From NCBI RefSeq assembly GCF_902459465.1, contig NC_047062.1:5830501-5894500 (forward strand): 64,000 bases of DNA. Reading direction: 5' to 3'. Under the pieces are notes generated by a model. That model was not told the origin of the DNA. It saw only the letters and a program-made list of their open reading frames with translations, and ran no database searches. Positions 31,313 to 44,200 of this stretch are shown piece after piece. Numbering within the stretch: position 1 is the stretch's first letter; each line of letters opens with the position of its first letter. This DNA is from Asterias rubens. Lineage: Eukaryota > Echinodermata > Asteroidea > Forcipulatida > Asteriidae. A program made the translations under genes and the position numbers.

Positions 31313-31648
31313 AGGAACACGTTGCCTTGGATCGGACGAGTTGGTCTATAAAAAGTGTGATATGGATATAATGATCCACACAAGTATCACTCAAAATTGC
31401 ACGGTTTTCTTTTTACGTCGCGAACTATCACGGTCGGCCATTTATGGGAGTCAGAATTTTGACTCCCATAAATGGCCGACCGTGTTAGTCGACGAGGTAA
31501 AAAGAAAACCACGCAATTTCGAGGCATATTTGTGTGGATCATTGTATTCTACTTTTACAACATCTTTCTAACCATATGCATTTTATAACAAACGGTTACA
31601 AAACGCTTTTCAAAGACCAACTCGACCGATCCAAGGCAACGTGTTCCT
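31313..31648. mobile_element. TTAA-target MITE (family E) with inner palindrome
   Basis: The ends AGGAACACGTTGCCTTGGAT and ATCCAAGGCAACGTGTTCCT are exact complements. TTAA flanks both sides (31309-31312 and 31649-31652). The centre is a palindrome of CGGTCGGCCATTTATGGGAG and its complement around CAGAATTTTG. It lies between M1 and M2. Confidence 0.9.
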
Positions 31649-32126
31649 TTAATAACATTATTCAGTCTTACCATTAAGAATAACTATAAATATAAATAGT
31701 AGACTTGCGGGTACAACCTTGTGTAATATCTCTTTCGAGGGAGTGTGGTATCGACGTTTCGAACAGTATATTCTGCTCGTCTTCATAAGATGAGTCTTGT
31801 CATTGTCTGGATTTCCTTATCTTTTTTGTGTGTTTTTTTTTCTCTTTTTGAGGTGACACTTTCGGATCACATAAGCGGAAAATGTAGATAATGCATCATT
31901 AAATCAAGCCATGATTTGGCTAAAGGGTGTCTGGTCTTGCTAAGAAATACACACTTTGTGCATCACTGAGATGGTACTAATGTTCGCTGACAACCAAGTC
32001 ATGGCCACCAATTATCTGAATAGAACCTTCCTGTTTGCGGACAGGTTTCATAGAGGACAATATCGAAACTACTTGGAGTGTCACACAGCCACATTGATGG
32101 CCATTTCTCCAGACACACGGTCTTAA

Positions 32127-32295
32127 AGACACTGGACACTATTGGTAATTGTCAAAGAACAATCTTCTCGGTTTGTGTATCTCAACATATGCATAAAATA
32201 ACAGACCTGTGAAAATATGAGTACGATCGGTCGTCGAAGTTGCGAGATAATACTGAAAGAAAAATGAAAGTAATTACCAATGGTGTCAAGTGCCT
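32127..32295. mobile_element. MITE family A, internally deleted copy
   Basis: It opens AGACACTGGACACTATTGG and closes GTGTCAAGTGCCT with TTAA at 32123-32126 and 32296-32299. At 169 bp it lacks the central part of the full 370-390 bp copies. Confidence 0.85.
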
Positions 32296-33372
32296 TTAAC
32301 AGTTGTTTTGTTTTATGCAAGTTCCCCCCAAACAAGACTAAAAGCCACTCTAGGTAAGGGGTTACAAGAAGAAAATTATTAAACATGAAAATAACTCAGG
32401 AGAGCTGGAGGCAGGAACTGATATTTCTCTTAAAAAAAAAACAGTCCAGATTTTGCGCCATTTTACATGGTTTTGCCCTGTTTACCTAAAAAGATCCCAG
32501 CTCAAGCTGGCAGTCATAACCCACACTGCATACCAGAACATTCTCTAAGGTTTTGGCATGGTTGTTGCGACAATCAATTAATAATACAGTGAGAATGACA
32601 ATCCGTTTTGTACTCTTCTTATAATTGTAGTGTACTTACTAATAAAATATGTATTTAACCTTTAAGTTTTACTTTTGAAATTATGTTGTCAGGGGGACCT
32701 ATAACAATGTCCTTATTTCAAATCTCCACGTCTGAATATTGCAATTATCAAACCCAGAACAGTCGCAACATGGGCATGCACATGACAGGAGGCAATAAAA
32801 AAAAATTATTTATTACAAAAGATGAAGTAATCTGTGTTTGTTGTTTTAAACTGCCTAACTTGTCATGAATGTAACATTTTCTTTACTTAATTTTCTTTAC
32901 TTAAACAAAAAATTACCCGTGTATTATGGCAAACTGAGCTTTACTGCTAATTAGAACACGATGCATACTATCGTGTGGGTATGCCATTGCGTCACCGTGT
33001 GCAGGCCTACAACTGCAGCATGCTGCACACCCAAAGTTTGCACCACTTCGGCACATTTCTTGTGGCAGAAAAGTTAAATTTTGAGCACACCAATTTACAA
33101 TCAATGGACAAGTAAAAGCCAAATCCAATTTTAGCGCTGTCTTAAAAATCGTCTTAATTTCAAAAACATTGTTGTTTTCGTTCGTGGCAATAGTTCAAGC
33201 TCTAGCGTAACTAGACCCGTAGCACCCTGTGGGAAAGGGATAACAAAACGCAGTTTTGGGTTCTTATACCCAAGCAGCGCCCATGTGGTGTTGTCGAGTT
33301 CCCTATTGGGTTAAGAGGGGTTTGTTTTGGGGTGTTTTCTTCTTCAGTTTTTGTGTTTTTGATATATGTCCA

Positions 33373-33720
33373 TGTGGCCCGTGATATCTATAGATATCTG
33401 TGGGTTTGAATCCCAAGCCGTGACACTTGTGTCCTTAAGCAAGACACTTAACCACTGCTTCGTCCTTCGGATGGGACGTAAAGCCGTTGGTCCCATGTGT
33501 TGTGTAACGCTCGAAAAGAGAAGGGGTTCGCCCGGTGTTCCTGGCTGTGGCTGCTGTAGGCGCCGTAGCACCTTGAAAACCCTAATAAGGTGCTAACTAA
33601 TTGGGTCTCAAAATTCATCACTGCAATAACCTATCTTTCTGAAAGTTTGTAATTGCTCAGCGCCTTGAGTACCTTGTCTGGTAAATACGTGCACCATTTA
33701 AGACTTCGTTATTGTTATCT
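33373..33720 (+). mobile_element. SINE family S2, longest body
   Basis: The order is GGGTTTGAATCCCAAGCCG (B-box region), TGTCCTTAAGCAAGACACTT, GGATGGGACGTAAAGCCGT, GGGGTTCGCCCGGTGTTCC, GTAGCACCTTG, AGCGCCTTGAG and a tail TTATTGTTAT. This copy serves as the reference for the fragments elsewhere. Boundaries are approximate. Confidence 0.75.
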
Positions 33721-33933
33721 TTAAAGCAATAGAACGGTTAAAAAAAGCACAACGAAGCCCCCAATAAACTTGCGACAAATTCTAAATATAAAGTAAGTTG
33801 CACCCTTTTCAAAGGTGGATTATGCATGAGTAATGTTGACCGTGAGTGTTGTATACAATAGAGCCATTGTGTTTTGTGCATGCAGCGGTACAAAAAAAAC
33901 ACCATTACGCTAACTTACAAAAACTGCAACTCC

Positions 33934-33941
33934 TATATATA
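33934..33941 (+). promoter_or_regulatory. Candidate TATA box of M2
   Basis: TATATATA lies about 170 bp upstream of the M2 start codon. No other promoter motif is evident, and transcription start is not known. Confidence 0.3.
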
Positions 33942-34108
33942 CTTCCAACCAAATACTTTGACAAGGAAGTTGAGTTTAAAATGTTAAACAAATCTAGGCA
34001 TTTTGAGTATTCGATAACACAGTAAAATGAACACTTCAATGGCTGACATAGCATTGAGTAGGCTACCCGCGTGTAATGGTTCCTCAGCAGATTGCGTGTG
34101 AATGAATG

Positions 34109-37100
34109 ATGTCGGTTCAACGGGCCTGGCAGTTGCTGCTGGTTGGATTAGCTGCCTGTGTAACCCTTTTACTACCGGTAAGTTGAAAAATGTTATGGAT
34201 AGTTTGAGTCCGGTCTCGTGAAACTTTGGTGGAGATAAACCGGTGACTGCTTTTATTACATTCCGCCTAGTGATCTACATGCTAGGGTATGATTAAGGTT
34301 AGGAGTAGCCCCCTTTGGGTCCACTCCGTATCCGTCAATGTCGTTAAGATGATTTTAAAATTTCACTCTCGAAAACCACCCAAAACGTGTGAGGCTTTTT
34401 TTTTTACTCCAGCATTCGTCTATGTACAAGTTTTATTGCCATTCGATCGGTAAGTTTCACGATGAAGATGCTTGCAAAAGAGAAACCCAAGAGGGCACAA
34501 CAATAGTTTTGCAATGGTGCTGTGGCAATACGGAGGATTGGGCCCAAAATGGGGATATAGGTTTAGCAGGGTATATGAGTATATAAGGAAATACATGGGG
34601 GTGAACTCGGACGTGCACAGTGGTATGAGAACATAATATGTGAAGGGAACATTAGGTGCGTTCGTTTAGCTCCCCTGGGTCGACCCGATGTGTGGCGGGT
34701 ATTTTTCTAGGACGAACGTGGGTAATTATCTGCACACGTTCGTCCTGGGGGAAAAAACCCGCCACACACCTGGGTCGAAGCTAAACGAACGCACCCATTG
34801 TGTAACCGATAGTCGTAGGAAAAGTGCCTCACGGGAAAAATGTGGTGACTTATTCAAGGTGAAAGTTTTGAGGCCACAAAACTGTGGTATCGTATTATTT
34901 TGAAGAAAGCAATAGTTTGATTAAAGACAGTGGACACTATCGGTAATTGTCAAATACCAGTCTTCTCACTTGGTGTATCTCAACATATGCATACAATAAC
35001 AAACCTGTGATGATTTGAGCTCAATCGGTTGTAGAAGTTGCGAGATAATAATGAAAGAAAAAACACCCTTGTTCGAAGTTGTGTGCTTTCTGATGCTTAA
35101 TTTCGAGACCTCAAGTTCTAAACTTGAGGTCTCGAAATCAAAATCGTGGAAAGTTACTTCTTTCTCGAAAACTACGTCACTTCAGAGGGAGCTTTTTCTC
35201 ACAATGTTTTACACTATCAACCTCTCCCCCATTGTAATCGAGAAAGGTTTTGTGATGATAATTATTTTGAGTAAATACCAATAGTGTCCACTGCCTTTAA
35301 CAGTAGCCTATGGAATATTACAGACACCGAATAGTGTATTATTTTTGTTAATGTCACATTCTACTCGCCTCATTTTGTAGCACATGAATCCCTTTGCGAT
35401 TATACAAGATATACGTTGTTATTTTTGTGTGGTTTTTAAGGATGTAAACTGTAGTCTACTTGTGGGGGTATTTTAACGTGAAAGATTAACACACATGGAA
35501 TCCCACAATGTCACTCAACTAAACATATGAGTTGGAATAAAATGAATAAAAGTGAAACTATTGTCCTCATTAAATCGCACAGGGGTTCTCAAATTGGCAA
35601 CTCTAAAAAAAAATGTTAGCCTTTATATTTTGATGAAACATCTTTTGACGCCTCCGTATAGTGTTTCAGGCGGTCTCTTTTGGATTTCAGCCAACTGCCT
35701 GGACTCCAAAATGAAACAAAAATATAGGGGGGGAACGATGGAGTTTAAGTTTTGTTTACTGTATTTCCTTTCAACAGAACTTTGCCGAGGGTAACATCAC
35801 ACTATTCGGATGCACCACCGACACTGGGACCAATGTACCCTCACAATGTGCTACAGTGTATTGCAATGGCACCCAATTAAATCGAAACTGTTCGATACCA
35901 GATCAAATACCTATCTATAATAATGTGCGATGTCCTCATACAACAGAGTCGACAACTGAACAATCCACAACCATGTCGACAACTGAAGAACAATCTACAA
36001 CCCAAACGACAAACGAACAATCTACAACCACGCCGACAACTGAAGAAGAATCTCCAACACAAACGACAACTGAACAATCTACAACCCAGTCGACAACTGG
36101 AGAATCTACAACCCAATCGACAACTGCACAACCTATAAACCAGTCGACAACTGGCCTACTTTTACCCCAGCTGACAACAGGTGCAAGATCTACATCCCAG
36201 TCGACAACTGCACAATCTACAACCCAGTCGACAACTGCACAACCTATAACCCAGTCGACAACTGCACAACCTATAACCCAGCCGACAACTGGACTTTTAC
36301 CCCAGTCGACAACTGCACAATCTACAACCCAGCCGACAACTGCACAACCTATAACCCAGTCGACAACTGCACAACCTATAACCCAGCCGACAACTGGACT
36401 TTTACCCCAGTCGACAACTGCACAATCTACATCCCAGCCGACAACTGCACAACATATAACCCAGTCGACAACTGCACAACCTATAACCCAGCCGACAACT
36501 GGACTTTTACCCCAGTCGACAACTGCACAATCTACAACCCAGCCGACAACTGCACAACCTACAACCCAGTCGACAGCTGCACAACCAGGACTCCCGACAA
36601 TTAACACAGGGACAGCAGGTAAATATTTATAAATTTTCCGGGATATAATTGGGGACAAATTTAAATACTAAATATTTTGTAAAGGTGAGTCGTCCGGTTT
36701 AAGGGGAAGTTCTTATGAAAAACGTCAAGGTAGATAGGTATTTCCTTTAGATTTTATACACTTTAATTCGAGACATATGAGATATGTTGCCTCTGATATC
36801 AAAGCAGCATGGTTTCTCGTGCTTTTGGTATGGAGTTCTTAAAGCGAAAGTGTTTTGTGTGTTTTTTCATTATTCATTAACTCGTCTAGAAGAAACAAGC
36901 CCCCCCCCCCCCAACACCCATGGAAAAGAAGGAGGATGAATCAAAAGAGGGCGCTGTCAGTAAATACGCACACACCACTGTCGTAGTGCTTTCCAAAGGT
37001 CTCCCCCAAATACTAAACAAAATCAGAATTTTTTTTTTAGGAGGGCAGTTCTAAACTGCAGAATAAATTTCTCGCGAATGGTCAGAGGGTATAGAATAAT

Positions 37101-39584
37101 CGGGAGCAGAATCGCCCGCCTGCCTCTGCCACATCGGCGAAAACTGCTGGCGATTAAAACAAGTTTACTGCGCTTTGGTCAATTTCAATGGGAGACTTTC
37201 TGGGACGATAGAGGGCAGCAGACTTACCGGGTAAATCCATTGTTCTCAGAATTATGCGCATGTTCAGGACTACGTAAACAATGGAAATTTACCCGGTATA
37301 TCTGCTGCCACCTAGCGTTGGAAAGTCTTCTATTGTGCTGCTTGACATAGATGAAAATGTCTGAAAAAGGGTAATGGGAAACCAGTATTAAAAAAGGTAC
37401 ATATTATGACTAGGATTGTTTTACTTCTCAACAATGAAAATGTGTCAAACGATTCGATGATTTTCTGTAAAGCATATGGTGACTTGAATGTTATAACTGA
37501 TTGTTGTTTCTTTTTATGTTGTAGCGCCCCCGGATGTAGTGGTACCTGTAGTCATTGTTGCAATATTAGCTGCTTCCGTAGTGACTGCAGCTATAGCCGG
37601 TTATGTTATTCTGAAAGAGTAAGTAACTGTTGCTGACACCGTGTAAAAAATACACCAACCCAAACATTAGTTTTTTGTCTCCCCACACTCACCCGACCAG
37701 GGGCCGATTTCACAAAGGGCTAAGATTGATCTTAACAACTCAATCGTAAAGTAAAGTGTAATGTCATCACACTATACAAATCACTATGGTAATACTGACA
37801 ATCTGTCTTGTAATGAATTTGACACATCCATGATAGAACCGATTCCAGAACAACTCCCAAAACACAGAAAGTCCACATCGATAACCCTAAAAATCCACTG
37901 ACCGAATGTGCATAATCTTTGTTTTTGTGTCAACCGGGAAGACTTCTTAGTTCCATCTAAAGTATAGGTTTATAACATTACAGCAGACTTATGAATCTAC
38001 AGGTTTTTGTTGTACATGTAAGCTTACGGATCCAGGGGTTGTTGTGGGGTCCTGTTATTATTGTTCTATTATTCCCTTTTTAAAGAATTCTCTTGTGGGG
38101 TCCAGGTTGAACAAATAATATTATCTTCTTTGTTCCATTGTCTAAAAGACCCCACAAGGGTAGTCCCGTAAGCCCATCACAATTATTCATTTTAATCCAT
38201 TCAAGCACGTACATCATGGTTTGATCAATGTGATGACCATTATGACAGTTCATTTTTAATTTGTTCAAAAAATAGACTGTGCAACTGTCCCATTGAACAT
38301 AAAAATAGACACTCGTGTGCGTTTCTGATTTCTTCACGCGAAAACTCGTAGCAGGTTCCCGAAAGTTTGAAAATGCGCGAGACGTACTTAGTCCAATTGA
38401 GAATAACGTTGTGTGATTTTTCTATTGGTCATACAACATCAACAAACGTTACAGTGTTGGGCCATCAAGTTATCAGTTCATTCAAAATTAATGACAATGT
38501 GTAAAATAAGTCAAGTTAAAATAAGTCAAGGATGACTTTTACTTCCAAATGGGTACACATTTTTTGTTATCCCTCTTAATTTATTTTCAAATGTTGCCCC
38601 CCCCCCCTCTTTTTACAGGGCCTCCTCAAAAACGTCAAAACTATCGCTCTCTACACAGGTATGCTTTTCTCATTTTTAACAATCATCAAAATAATGGTTT
38701 ATTAGAGAAGTTATTATAACCTACCTCTTTGCAATTCCTCACAGTTAAGTGAATCGATTTGCGACCTTTTGGCAGCTAAACTATAATGTTACAACGGCAT
38801 TATGTTGCTCTCTCTCTTCATGCATACAACCGTCCGGTTCAAGCCCGGTTCATCTTCCCGCGAATGCGATAAGAATCGTTACGTCACAGTTCGCAACAAA
38901 TCATTCGCATCTGTTGCAATGTGCACAACTATTCAACTTCTGCGAAACATTCGCAGCAAAAACAGCCCGCTGACGTCAAAATTCGTATTGCATTCGCATT
39001 CGCAGGAAGTATGAGCCGGGCTTAAGACATTATAACTTCTTATGAATGATGTTGTCACATCGGGTATGTGCTTTTTCCTGACATGTATCTTTATTAATAG
39101 ATTTATTAATAGATAAAGTGAAGGAGTGCATTGTCAATCAGCCTCTTTGAAAACCACTGTCATCTTTCAACCAATTCGAATCCTTAACATTAAAATAACT
39201 CATTTTTATTGGTCATGACAACCTCTTACAAGTTTAACCCGTAGGCTTGGACTATGGTTAGGGTACAACTGGAGTAGCGTTTTAACTCTTAATCTCACAA
39301 CAAAATTAAATAACTATCTGTTTTGGAAAACAAAGGTAAGAATTCCATTTACAGGGTAAATGCCTCAAGTTTTATGCATCTAGATATATTGTGTATAGGC
39401 CGTTATTGTTTATTTCCAAACAAACTTACTGCAAAGCATACCAACAATTTCAACCTTTACCCATTTATATTTTTTAATCCATCAGCATCGGAATTTTTCA
39501 AATCATCCGTCATTACACCGTCTTCAACCACCAACCGATGACATTCATGACCGACACGTGTGGATGACGCACTACGGGCCGTAA
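34109..39584 (+). CDS. M2: mucin-like single-pass membrane protein, paralogue of M1
   Basis: Exons 34109-34177, 35778-36618, 37525-37618, 38619-38658 and 39486-39584 (TAA) join in frame to 380 residues. The function is unknown. A 23-residue signal peptide (LLLVGLAACVTLLLP core) is followed by a Cys module of about 55 residues with GNITLFGC, QCATVYCNGT, RNCS and a final VRCP, carrying three N-glycosylation sequons. About 215 residues of QSTT/QPTT repeats follow, probably O-glycosylated. The transmembrane exon encodes VVIVAILAASVVTAAIAGYV, and the tail includes NFSNHP and ends HYGP. The introns have the same phases as M1, and two exons have identical lengths (94 and 40 nt), so M1 and M2 arose by tandem duplication. 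M1 has one extra 42-nt juxtamembrane exon that I do not see here. The gene fits a surface-coat or adhesion role, which is inference only. Confidence 0.8.
34655..34795. mobile_element. Foldback element
   Basis: The arms GGTGCGTTCGTTTAGCT and AGCTAAACGAACGCACC enclose a second inverted pair, AGGACGAACGTG and CACGTTCGTCCT. It is non-coding and lies in intron 1 of M2. Confidence 0.85.
34925..35296. mobile_element. MITE family A, full-length
   Basis: It begins AGACAGTGGACACTATCGG and ends ATAGTGTCCACTGCCT, with TTAA at 34921-34924 and 35297-35300. The centre holds the palindrome TTTCGAGACCTCAAG and its complement. It lies in intron 1 of M2. Confidence 0.9.
36291..36589 (+). repeat. 105-bp (35-residue) tandem repeats in M2
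   Basis: Units begin GGACTTTTACCCCAGTCGAC at 36291, 36396 and 36501; the last is incomplete. Each encodes GLLPQSTTAQ, QPTTAQPITQ and related blocks. The period keeps the reading frame. Differences between units are few. Confidence 0.95.
37214..37309. repeat. Short foldback
   Basis: GGCAGCAGACTTACCGGGTA with AATCCATTGTT pairs with AACAATGGAAATT and TACCCGGTATATCTGCTGCC. It lies in an M2 intron and is non-coding. Confidence 0.75.
38841..39023. mobile_element. Foldback MITE family F3, copy 2
   Basis: It starts AAGCCCGGTTCATCTTCC and ends GGAAGTATGAGCCGGGCTT, with GCGAATGCG motifs inside, as in the copies at 24401 and 55965. It lies in the last intron of M2. Confidence 0.85.
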
Positions 39585-40698
39585 CCAACACTGCAGTGAT
39601 TGACAATCTTCAGAACGAGACCATTGGCGTATACAAACGACGATAAGTCGCGTGGTCATATTATTATGTGGTGGCGCTACGGAGCAATTAGCCTGTGTGA
39701 ACATTTTCATCAAATGAAAAACACCAAAACGCTGTGTTTCGACATGTGATTTTGTGTGACACGTGACCTTTAATTTATCTTGACAACCCATATGTAAGAA
39801 TCCATTATCTCCTACAGGAGTCACAAGTTATCTATGTCATTGTTTTCCCCAAGACGCAAAGCAAAGTTTAACGTCTTGATATCCCAGACTGGACCATTCC
39901 ATATCTAAGAGGGTTAGGTCAGGTCCAGGGTTGTGGTGTTAAATTGACAAACAATACCATTTACCCAGCGAACAAAATCTGCCACTTGGCTTCGCGTGAA
40001 CGTCTACACATATTGTGGCCCACACATCCAACCCTCGAATAAAGCATGATTCCAACCATTTGTTGATTATCTCAATATTTGTTATTGTTTGTATAAAATT
40101 GTCAATTGTGTTGTAAATAACAACAAACATACAATTTTTCACAGATGATGATGTCAGGTGAATTGGGTCAATTACATCTAGGCTCCTTACTGTTTTTATT
40201 TTGCTTCTAATTACAGTGATTTTACACTTAACATGTAAACTTATTGTTTTTGTCCTGAGGCTTTTTTGTATCCATATATATATATTTTCTATTCATAATA
40301 TTCTATTTGTTCATACAATAAACATAAGTGTATTTTATGCTTAACTCGTTAATTTTTAAATTATCTTAAGGCCAATGTTCAGAGTTATGATGACTCTGTG
40401 ATAAAAACAATCTCACGGGCCAAGAAGTTATTTGAGTTCTTTATTTTGTGCGCTTGAAATCATTTCGTGTGCGCGGAATGATTCCGGTGTGGCGGGAGAG
40501 TCTGTCCCCCATACGGTGAATGTTGTAAAAATTCAACGTCTGATAAATACCGTACATTTACCATTGCTGTGATAGGTGGTATCCCATTCATTCGTTGCTT
40601 TGCACAGGAATTTGCCAAGCAGAATTTTCTGATAATCAGCTTAAATGAAATTGGGCCCATGGTACATTAAAGCTATGACACCAGAATCAATATTGTCC
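39585..40698. other. M2 downstream region
   Basis: This probably contains the M2 3' untranslated region. AATAAA at about 40317-40322 is a candidate poly(A) signal, about 0.73 kb after the stop. No other ORF or element is recognised before the retrotransposon. Confidence 0.4.
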
Positions 40699-40703
40699 AT
40701 AAT

Positions 40704-41179
40704 TGTCAGAAAGTCTCCGCATCAGGACAGTTTTTGTTATAGCGCCCTCTCTTGAATCAAAATCTCCAATGTTTCCATGATCATACCAATCGCCATTTTA
40801 CAAGTCCAAATCCAAACTAATCACGTAAATTCCTCAAATAATTCCTAAATATCCAGGTTAATCCAATCATCGAATCACTTCTATTAATCACCAAAGTCCC
40901 GTGCGTGCATCCTAATCGTGAGTACTGTTTTAATTATTACAAAGGGTGATTTTAAGGGAAGTTGGTTTTCCATGTAATTCACGTTTCGATTTGTTTACAT
41001 CCACATTGTGACAATGCATATAAATGCATGTAGGCCCATATCATAGCGTATAATGTATAACGATGATTACTGTTACCAGCCCAATATGTATAATTGATTG
41101 GGGTTAATTTCTGCTTTCTCTATAGAACCACGGGTATATGATCACCAATAAATCAAAGTTCAAGTACACCTTCTTTTCA
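40704..41179 (+). repeat. 5' LTR of BEL/Pao element (476 bp)
   Basis: It begins TGTCAGAAAGTCTCCGCATC and ends TACACCTTCTTTTCA. It contains AATAAA near its 3' part (41147-41152), the likely polyadenylation signal. It carries 14 bases (about 40871-40884) that the 3' LTR lacks. Confidence 0.95.
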
Positions 41180-41217
41180 TGGTCCTTCGAGCCCGTATTT
41201 GAACCAGCGACCTACGG
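41180..41217 (+). other. Primer-binding site, tRNA-Tyr, unusually extended
   Basis: TGGTCCTTCGAGCC directly follows the 5' LTR and is complementary to the 3' end (GGCTCGAAGGACCA) that I recall for eukaryotic tRNA-Tyr. The match continues, after a small insertion, through TTTGAACCAGCGACCTA, the complement of the T arm and variable region of that tRNA. The gag start codon lies two bases beyond. Confidence 0.7.
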
Positions 41218-41219
41218 CT

Positions 41220-44200
41220 ATGGCTACGAATGAAATGGAGACCGAGAACATTAACCAGACAACCCCTCTCGATGATACCCATGCAGTTACCATTGGCGGT
41301 GTTACTATTCCAGTTGCAAGTCCAGCTACCAGTACACATCCAGTCCCAGTTACTGTCACCATCGTCGAGACCTCACCTTCCTCTACCGGGGTTTGCAGCA
41401 CAGCTACAGCTGCAGCAGTTGGACTACAGACAAGTGCTGTTACCGTCCAATCCCGTTCTCGGTCCTCTTGTGACAGACGTATGCCGGCCCACTTTCAGGA
41501 CTTTGTTATTGACCACCATCCTTCAACTTCCGGCAGAACAGATGAACATAGCGTTGTAACCACACAAACATCTCGTTCACGGAGGAGTTCTCACTCATCG
41601 AACTCACTCTACAGCGGACAGTCCCGTCACAGTAAATCTTCCTTCAAGTCAATACTGAGTGACTCCCAATCAGCGAAACTCAAACAGCAACGCAAACAGG
41701 CTGAACTGGAAGAGATGAAACGCCAGATTGAGGAAGATCAATCAGCAGATGAAGAGTTACAAAGGCTAGACGATGAGGCATATGCCGCACGGATACACGC
41801 AGACGAAGAAGCCCTTGCGGCTCGTAGACGTGCCGAAGAAATTGAGCGAAATGCTTTTCGTCAGCGCGAGTCTCTGAACACACGACTATCAAGACAAAGA
41901 AGATTGCGAGAAGTGGAACAACAGCTAAATGAAGCACGACTGATCACAGCCATGGTCAACAGTGATCCAGAACCAGAGATAGAGAAACAGCATCAAACTG
42001 TGACCCCATCTTCTATCAACCAAACAACATTGTCTGACTCACCAACCCAGGGTCAAACAATCACAGTCAGTGCTGAGAATACTCACATAGACAACTTGAG
42101 TGATGTCCCTACATACAGCAATACTGCAGCTCATAAGCACAAAGCTGAAGTACACGTAGTTGATGTCACCACTCCGGCTGTTTATTCTCCATCTAAAGTA
42201 ACACCACCGTCCATGCAGCCGGCAGTTACCAATCCGTACCCTATGACTGCACCAACACAGTCGGTTGGTTGGGCACCACCTTTTCCAAACCCCTTCGCAC
42301 AACCGTACCCGGCTCCATCACATCCAATGGGGCCAGCTCCAGCACAAATGATGATGCCGAACTCCACGGAGATGCTGATTGCCTCTTCATATGGCATACC
42401 AAGGCCAGTACTACCTACCTTCAGCAGTGGAAAGGAGAAAGACTTTGCCCTCCTAAAAATGGCACTCGATAACCTGATCGACGTTCATCCCCACTTAACC
42501 GAGCCGTACAAGTACCAGGTTTTGCTGGGTAAACTCAGCGGGAACATCAAGAGGTTAGCCGAAGCTTTCATCCATGAAGCCAAGCCATACACTGCAGCTC
42601 TGCAAGCCTTGAAAGAAAGGTACGGTCAACCACGGCAGTTGATACAGAGTGAAATCAACTCCATCCTGAGTATGCCCCCTGTGAAGTACAACGACAATGA
42701 CGCCTTTGAGAACTTTTCCCTCTCCGTGCATTCATTGGTAGGGATGCTTAAATCTCTGGAGGGAGAGAATGGCTATGAATTAAAGTGCGGTTCTCATGTC
42801 GACCGACTCCTAAGCAAACTTCCATCAAGCTACAGAGATAGATTTGTGGAGCACTGCATTAGTAGAGACATAATTAAGGTAGACTCCAACAACACCTATA
42901 CCCTACTCCACTTTGCAAACTGGTTGCAAACGAAGTCCCGAGCGAGGCGAATTGTCAGTCAGGCTACTGCTATCCAGAAGAGTGACAACCCTTCTACTGA
43001 TAAGAAGGATAAACACTTTCAGAAGAGGAATGCTCCTGCAACAGCAGTATTCGTCACAAACGAAACACCAACGATGCCCCCATCGACGAACACCACTTAC
43101 TCTGGACAGAAGGGCCCAAACAGACCCAAAGCCTACTGTCCCAAGTGTAACGAGACAACACACTACCTCAACAGCTGTACAGAGTTTAAACAGTTGACAA
43201 CCGAACAGATCATTAACTGGATCAAGGAAAAGAATAGGTGCTGGAGGTGTGGGCGTTCCCACAAGCCAGAAAACTGCACCCTGAAGAAACCTTGTAACAC
43301 CTGCAAAGAACAGCACCTGACTGCCCTCCATGCTGCCATCCAGAGCGGAGCTAGTAAGGTTTACGTCACAGAAGCAGTAACGCAAGCCCTCTTCATCGAC
43401 CAACCCTCCCGACCACATCATATTATGCTAAAGGTGGTAAAAGTTCTGCTTCACGGACCAGGAGGGATGATGGAGACCTATGCCATCCTTGACGACGGTT
43501 CAATGAGAACCATGATCCTGATGCCAGCTGTTCAAGCGTTGAAGCTTTCTGGGGTAGAAGACAACATACTCCTGGCTACAGTGCGCAGTGAGCCATTCCT
43601 ATGTGCAGGAAAATCAGTTAACCTGCAAGTGTCACCCAGGGACAACTCTGACGTCAGATATCCTATCAATGGTGCCTTTGCTGCCAACAACTTGTGCCTC
43701 TCTGAGTACTCGTATCCTGTTGAAGCCCTCAAGAAACGATGGTCACACCTTCGTCAGATACCCTTGCCTCCGATCAATAAGGCTTGCCCACTAATCCTGA
43801 TTGGCTCTGACTATGCTGATCTCATTCACCCGATACAACCAGTTCAATTTGGCCCCAGAGGAGCACCATTAGCCGTATGCACAAAACTTGGTTGGTCTCT
43901 ACAGGGTCCAGCCAATCTCCTTCAAAGCCAATCAGAAGAGCAACAGTGCTTATTCACGACAACCCTTCAGCCAACCACAGATCTGCTTAAAAATGTTGAA
44001 CGACTCTGGCAAGCAGACATCCTACCCTACTCTGAAAAGCAAGTCACTCGCTCGAAACAAGATAAGCAAGCCATAGCGACACTTGAAGAAAAAATCATAA
44101 GAATAGAGATTGACGGAGTTCAGCGCTACGCCACTCCTCTACTTCGCACCAAAGACAACAACAAATTCAGAGCTACTAAGGAAGCCGTCATGCAAAACCT

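Larger units (their letters stand above)
30890..33933. other. Intergenic stretch between M1 and M2
   Basis: No gene is seen. It holds inverted-repeat elements at 31313-31648 and 32127-32295, a SINE at 33373-33720, and possible poly(A) signals for M1 such as AATAAA at about 32641. The nearest canonical hexamer for M1 is therefore rather far, and the true M1 3' end is unclear. Confidence 0.5.

Noticed and set aside
35936-36658. A 240-codon minus-strand ORF opposite the M2 repeats
   Set aside because: It is the shadow of the in-frame plus-strand repeat (CAG TCG ACA units have no stop in reverse). The same applies to 26611-26862, 27012-27194 and 49836-50456.
41199-41219. A start of the retrotransposon ORF upstream of the ATG at 41220
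   Set aside because: The frame is open there but begins with TTG inside the primer-binding site; the first ATG is at 41220.
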